From NCBI GenBank assembly GCA_000320545.1, contig ADNK01001276.1, positions 1-64,000 on the forward strand: 64,000 bases of DNA, given 5' to 3'. How positions within the stretch are numbered: position 1 is the first letter of the stretch; every line of letters begins with the position of its first letter. A model generated the notes under the pieces. That model searched no databases, had not been told where the DNA came from, and saw nothing but the letters and a program-made list of their open reading frames with translations. The translations under genes were made by a program, and so were the position numbers. Positions 58,525 to 64,000 of the stretch are shown here, one piece after another. Origin of the DNA: Bigelowiella natans CCMP2755. Its lineage: Eukaryota > Cercozoa > Chlorarachniophyceae.

Positions 58525-60555
58525 TATCATCAGGGATGGCTCAACCGCGTGGCTGGGTTCCACGGAGATATGAAGCCAGAAGAACGCAAGTATAGTACAT
58601 ATCCTACATAACCACAACAATACAACAACAACAGCAGCAGTGGGGAGGAGGAGGAGGAGGAGAAGGAAGAGAAGAGGAGGGCGAACTACACAATCATGCA
58701 CTTTCGATGAGCTATTGTATCGCGTTGTTGGTGGTAGTGTTCCTGGAACGTATACAATGCCGTCGCACTCCCCACCTTCCATACAAAAACTCTCACCGTC
58801 GTTAAGCCCCATGATCTGTTTATAGATATACCACCATCTTTTGCTGCCCCCATGCCTTTTGGGCGTGTGTTATTCCTTGCAACCGCACGATATGCAGGGC
58901 TGCCTACGAGGCTTTTCGAGATGGGAAACTTCCAATTATGGTGGCGACGGATATAGGTATTCTCACCGTGTTGTGTTTCGCAGTGATATACCTGCTGCAA
59001 TAAGGAAGGTTCCTTATTCTCCCTTCCTCTTCTCTTTAGCGCAAAGCTCCTTGTGACGCTATTTGTCTTTCTTCCCAATACCGTTATCATCCTCATCGCC
59101 ATCATTGCCATCATTGCCATCGTACTCAAGAAAAATAACAACGCCTTGATGTATATAATATGTGTAAGCTGCAAGAGGACTGGACACAGTATTCGTGGAT
59201 CATGTGGTATGCATCATTATTCTCGCACGAAGCGAGCAATAAGTATAATCCATACCTCACGATTCATCTCCGAAATGTTATATATATACCTGACGATTTT
59301 CAACCCTTGGCAGCAGGGCTTTACACAGCCCTTGCGGGAGCGAATTCGTCAGTGCGTCCGCGGGACGAACAACATGTTGATGCTGATGACCTTGCAGTGA
59401 CGAATCAGTGGTTGAGTAGCGGTGTATTGCTCACATGGAAGATATGCACAGATCATGTTCGACTTCCCGAGGAACGCGGAGGAGTTTCTGCATCGCGCCG
59501 GTATGTAAAATTGTCTCTGAGAGGATAGAGTTACTTCGAACATGGATCGATCATAAGTTCGCCGTTTGGTCTCGGTGGCATCCAACAACGAAAAGCTCTT
59601 CCCCCCCCCCCCCCCTGGTTGTTTGGGACCTGCAGCAGAAACGTCAGAAATAAATAACCTACCCATCTAGGCCGTACTGCGCGGGCTGGGAAGAAGGGCC
59701 AACTCTCGGCATTTGTGACGAAAAAGAGTGAGTGCTTGCTGCTGCAATTATGCATGATGATGGATGGATGGCTATGGTGAGCGGCAGGAGGAGGGAAACC
59801 TTTAGCAGCATACGGTGTTTGAAATTGAAAGCACCAAACAGCAGCAGAAGCAGCAGCAGCAGCAGGAGCAAATGCTGCAGGGGCTGACATTGTACTAGTA
59901 CTACGACGTTACTTTGCGTTGGTTGAACTGGAAAGAACGGTGTCTGTTCTCCTTATCCCCTCTCTCCCTCCCTCTCTCTCTTTCTCTCTCCCTCTCCAGG
60001 CAGCCGACTTGCAGAGGCTATCAAAGCTCTCACACGAAAGGGTAAGTGCACGAGGAGATGGTTCTCATGCAATGGGTGACTTCATTCTTAACATCATGAT
60101 AAGGATAATGCTCATGGTCACGCTGATGACGGTTATATAGTATATGCTCATCTCGCTCCCTCCCTCTCTCCCCCCTCCCCTCCCCATTTTTTCCCGGTGC
60201 GAAGGAGAAGCTATCAACGAAGTCGCCCTCGCAAACTTAGACGGTAGCACACTACGATCGGAGTGCTGTTTCTTTGGTTGCACACGTTCAATGATTTGTG
60301 AGTGTGTGGGTGTAGCATCGATCGACTTCCCTTCCTAATCCTGTGGCTTGGTCTTTCTTCTTGTGCGCAGCAACTCTTGGGCAGCGGCCATCATCTTCGT
60401 CACGTTCCAAAGGGAAATCACGAAGCAAATCATCGTATTCGCTTAAAACTGCAGACTCATCCTCCACTGCTTCTGGAAAGCGGGACATTAAAGGTACTAC
60501 TCCGAACAGGACGCTGATGCACAGTCAAATATACCCACCCGGCAAACTACCGTAG
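54867..60555 (+). CDS. DEAD-box RNA helicase, probably organelle-targeted
   Basis: Exons placed: 54867-55111, 55240-55357, 55464-55494, 55563-55631, 55744-55780, 55878-55919, 56108-56164, 56429-56509, 56635-56682, then (after an unresolved stretch) 58171-58410, 58534-58589, 58898-58956, 59169-59206, 59452-59500, 59671-59727, 60000-60041, 60205-60243, 60371-60555. Motifs in order: Q motif FKRPTIVQEK, I AQTGTGKT, Ia PTRELA, II VLDEAD, III FASATM (about 57415), then TLIFCNTIASAKAV, FHGDMKPEER, V VATDIAARGLD and VI HRAGRTARAG. These are ATP-dependent RNA remodelling enzymes. The start is Arg/Leu-rich without acids (MRRALLQAQRGLRSLLPVHT), as in mitochondrial or plastid presequences. The usual TPGR is replaced by CTLDS or CTLDR. 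A CAG run encodes 11 Gln just before the second RecA domain. The C-tail is Ser/Lys/Arg-rich. Exons between 56683 and 58170 remain to be fixed (YDAYIDDFLRTYS near 56965 is a candidate). Confidence 0.92.
57724..57836. repeat. (TAG)n and (GAT)n microsatellites in a helicase-gene intron
   Basis: TAG run at about 57724-57759 and GAT run at about 57801-57836. A (TCA)n run lies at about 58493-58525 immediately upstream of the acceptor at 58533. Confidence 0.9.
58230..58272 (+). repeat. Coding (CAG)n run, polyglutamine in the DEAD-box helicase
   Basis: About 11-13 CAG/CAA codons lie in frame within exon 58171-58410, between GDEDRLAALASLLLECEEHK and the TLIFCNTI strand. The exon is open on both sides of the run, so it is translated. 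Confidence 0.85.
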
Positions 60556-61339
60556 CACCCGACACCTCTATACTGCGACATCAGCACTACAATGCTTTTT
60601 CCACCCACTCAATCATCAGATTAATATGCGGAGACAACTGATGCGGCGTGTTTTAATAAGCAGGCAACAATGTGAGGTCCACGAAAAATACGACTTCGAG
60701 GCAGCGGGAAGAGGTATTAGCATGCCCTGCGATTCTCAGTGACCACCACTGTGTCTATTGTTCATCTAGTCATCTACTGTTGCTATTCTGATAAATATAC
60801 GCATTTGAATACACAGATGTTGCGAAGACTCAAGAAAAGAGGAGGAATCTGATTTTTATAGACTTAGTTTGATGTTCATTAATGCGATACGATGTGATCA
60901 ACGGCGCATTATAAAGGATATCCCCTGCGTCTAAGGGACTAAGTAACACGCGTGCGCAGATTGTAGTTATTGTAGAGGCAATGGGTACATGCTCCATTGC
61001 ACGCTTGGCGTTCAAATCTAGGCGTTTACATGGCAATCGATGATTTGTATCAGCGCAAACTTGAGATGTTGTATAGTTGATATTGTTGCGTATGTGCCAT
61101 TATGTTAAACAACATACATCACGCGACGCGCATGGCAACATATGCATGTATTTAGACTTTTGCTAATCATAGCGCAAAACTGAAGAAGCATTGTCATTCA
61201 TTGCAATGAACAATGCAGCAAAAAAAAAGGAACATAGGTGGGAATTTTAGGTACATTTGCATAATAAAAATAAAAAAGTATATGTCTCTTGAATAGATCA
61301 TCCCAGAATCGTATATAACACAGATGAGTAGCTATATAG
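60556..61339. other. Convergent gap
   Basis: This lies between the 3' ends of the helicase gene (+) and the large right-edge gene (-). AT-rich, with a few CATG/GCATG words (about 61130-61150). No gene is supportable. Confidence 0.6.
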
Positions 61340-64000
61340 CTAATCTGCAGCTAAGTTAGAGTCGCTGGAAGATATAATTAATTTATTTTGTGGGCTTCGT
61401 GGCGATTTAGGCCCCTTAGGGCTGACATTCTCGTGCTGAACCATTCCATCATTCTTTCCGATCAACACTTTATACGAGCGCTTTGAGCACTTGTTTTTAC
61501 ATTTTCCCTCGTGGAATTTCTTTATCGTATGACTTTTATTTCTCTTATGCTTATCCCAACTGCGGAAGATCTTCCTCCGCTTAGACGAATCGGAGGTTGA
61601 GACGAACTTGATCGCTAGTGCTTTAATCTGCTCTGGCGTGAGCAGACGCCATAGCTGTCCCAGTAGCTGGCAGAATCCGATCGTATCGTTAACGAATGTC
61701 ACCATGTTAGTTAGTTCATGTCGTGCACGCTTGCATGCACTGTCGTGCCTGCTGTGCCTCCCAGTCGGGCTGCTCCCTGCTGCTAATTTGTCGTCCTGCT
61801 TCTTCATCAAAAAAAAGCATTTCTGGATTGACGTGAAGATGGCCACGTACGCCTTTAATCCGATCTTCCACCGATAACCGAACGCCTTCAGCATCAAGTC
61901 TTCCCGGAAGAATTCGTCCTGGCAGATGTGGTTAGTATCATTGAACCTTTCCAAGCTTCTTCGCATCTCGGCCAGCCTTCGCAAAAGTGTGCGGTGGATA
62001 TCTGAGGGGCTTAGTCCCAGATTTCGATGATCGAGTCGGAGGTGCTCGGCCCGAGCTTCTTCAGTTTCCTTCGCGTTCTCACAGCAGGGTACTCCCATGC
62101 ATGTGTTCCTCTCTCCCACGTACTGGCTGGACAGAATCCTTCGGGACATCCTGGTGTTCTCACTGGCATGGTCTTCGCTTTCTTGACTAAAATGATAAAC
62201 CTTGAGCATGTAGAGGAGCTGTTGATCATTACACGGTTGCCCTCCTTCATGGATGCGAGCTGTCTCTGAATGGGAGAGCCGGTTTCTTAGCGCTTTCGCC
62301 TTGATTGTCTTTGAGAATCTATTTTTCCCTCTTGAATGCACAGGACTGCTAGGGCCCACTTTATTGTTTCGGCGCTTGGATTCATGCCACTCGGATGCTT
62401 CCTTAGGAAGATAGCGGTATGTTTTTAGTGAACCGCTCACGCTGAGCTTCTCGCCACTAACTCCAAGCGCTAACGATATTGTGAGCCGGAGAAAGTGCTG
62501 AAGACAACGGTATTTCTCTATCTGCGCGGAAGAAGGAGGAGAGGAGGAAGAAGGAGAAGGAGAGGAAGAATCAATCTCAACCCACTTCGTAACCTCGGAT
62601 GCGAAGCGAAAGGCTAGGGACGAGAGGATTGTTCGAACAAGATAGCCGCTGCTCTCGCTGCAAACTGACAGAGCTGCGGCAATCATCATACGCAACTCGT
62701 GGCAGAACTCCCGGCAGCCCCTGTGGTTCACGGTAGTAAATATGAGATGACATATCATTCCGATCACGACTTTCTTCATCTGGGATGTATTGGTATTCTC
62801 CTGCGATGGACCGAGGTCGAAGAACAGTGGCAGAACCCACATCTGCCAGTTTCTGTTCTCTAGAAACGATAGGGACGCGGTTTTGCTGGTGAGCAGCCTG
62901 TAGTAGATGTCTTGGAAGCATTTGAGCCTCGGGAACACTTGCGTTCCATGCAGGTTGTGGCAAACAGCTAGCCATAGCCCAGGGTTGTAAACGCTTCTTC
63001 CCGGCTTGAGTAACGTGCTGCCCGAGTCGAAGTCGCTGCTGTACATCTTGCAAGGGTTGAATATCATGGCCATCAAGCAGAAGTGGTCGTCGACCACATA
63101 ATACTGCACCTTTGATGCTGCAGCTTCTGCCAGATTCGCGAGGAAGTCTACAAAGGAGATCTCCGGCAGGATCGTTGTCGAATTGGAGGAGGTATGCATA
63201 GCCCGAAGTACCAGCCACAGTAGCCTGAAGCACAGAGCTCTGATAGCAAGAGATTCACACCTAAGACCTTCTGCAAGTATCTGCGCCGGTCCCTGATTGG
63301 AAGTGAGGCACTCATAAAGGTGATCGATCTCTACTGCGGATAATTGACCGCCCCTCTGGGATATATCAACGCTCTCTCGAAACGACTCGCAATCACTGGC
63401 TCTGATCCATCTTGAAAGGCTGATGTCGTCCTCGTTGTTCCATATTAGGGTAGCAGGATCTATCTCACCCTTTTCAATCATGTCACAAATTTTGGACTCG
63501 CGAAAAGGCCCGTCGCTCTGCGAGAGATTGAGGCAGAACTCATCGGTTCGGTAGAATTTGTAGTAGGTTGCAAGGATCTTGAGGCAGCTGTCAATCCACG
63601 CATCCATTGCCGTCGAAGGCTCATCAGATGATAGAGCTCTCTGACAGGCTTCTACTTCCTCGCTGTCCACGTCTTCTATATCCAGATATTTATCAATCAG
63701 ACCACTTCCAGCTTCTCGTAGCTCTTTTTCACTGTTGAAAGGCCTTCCAACTATGTTCTTCCCTTTTTGAAATAGCAAAGCCTCTCGTACATACACGAGG
63801 TAGTCCTCCTACATACAGAACAGACAATAATCTTTGGCAAGAGAAAACTTAAAACGAACGATGGAACATACCCTGAAAATTTTTGTCAGATAGACCTCGA
63901 ACAACTGAGAATCATTTGGAGAAGTGACACAGTCTACGAGGGTCATTTCTGAGCGTTTCGATCGAATTTTGACATACCACTGCGAAGTATAATCAGAATT
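61340..64000 (-). CDS. Large helical protein of unknown function, C-terminal part (runs off the right edge)
   Basis: The last exon is 63808-61340 (822 codons plus stop). It is preceded in phase by an exon running from beyond 64000 to 63872. The protein is helical and partly hydrophobic without TM segments, which suggests armadillo/HEAT-like packing. The stretch SFLENRNWQMWVLPLFF and its surroundings recall the helical DUF4704-type region of neurobeachin/BEACH proteins, but no BEACH domain follows; I treat this as a weak hint. The second half has a Ser/Pro-rich linker (about 62550), basic clusters (KRRNNKVG, KIFRSWDKHKRNKSH, KCKNKCSKRSYK) and a basic, Ser/Pro-rich end (SPKGPKSPRSPQNK). The start lies outside the window. 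Confidence 0.6.

Noticed and set aside
1-64000. CRISPR arrays, tRNA and rRNA genes
   Set aside because: No spaced direct repeats of CRISPR type, cloverleaf or rRNA core sequence seen by eye; the tandem arrays are microsatellites or coding repeats.

Overview
This 64 kb window is nuclear DNA of an intron-dense microbial eukaryote, most likely a single-celled alga. The grounds are: (i) every recognisable protein except two is broken into short exons of about 20-200 bases by GT..AG introns, and the pieces rejoin in phase; (ii) introns and gaps are crowded with di- and trinucleotide microsatellites; (iii) a CS-cyclophilin protein starts with a signal peptide followed by a basic Ser/Arg-rich stretch, like the bipartite plastid presequence of algae with secondary plastids. 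A chlorarachniophyte- or stramenopile-type alga would fit, but the sequence alone does not fix the lineage. I saw no tRNA, rRNA, CRISPR array, operon or intact transposon.

Layout (strand in brackets): U-box protein, 3' part [+]; METTL21-type methyltransferase [-]; PDZ protein [-]; SLC10A7-like carrier [+]; multi-span membrane protein [-]; CS-domain/cyclophilin fusion [+]; LRR ectodomain on a polytopic membrane domain [-]; second SLC10/SBF carrier [+]; SMUG1 uracil-DNA glycosylase [+]; class C-type 7TM receptor fused to RGS [-]; intronless secreted kinase-like protein [+]; Nup62/Nsp1 nucleoporin [-]; NAR1/CIAO3 iron-sulfur assembly factor [+]; small one-TM protein [-]; WD40 protein with a long novel N-terminal half [-]; DEAD-box helicase [+]; large unknown protein running off the right edge [-].

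I rebuilt exon chains by joining homologous segments at GT/AG sites and checking reading phase. The chains for the methyltransferase, PDZ protein, SLC10A7, CS-cyclophilin, LRR protein, SBF carrier, NAR1 and the WD40 protein are continuous from a start to a stop (the first exon of the PDZ protein is the least certain). Those for the 7TM-RGS protein, Nup62, the helicase, SMUG1 and the multi-span protein each have one or more unresolved junctions, which I state.

Gene direction alternates almost strictly. Genes start close together at divergent gaps (about 0.4-0.9 kb) and end facing each other across convergent gaps (0.8-1.5 kb). The convergent gaps have their own composition: many short palindromic words (CATG, GCTAGC, GCATGC) and, in two of them, copies of the same repeat. 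The genes form no obvious pathway. The most unusual products are four surface, secreted or organelle-directed proteins: the Cys-paired LRR/polytopic protein, the 7TM-RGS receptor, the secreted kinase-like protein and the CS-cyclophilin.
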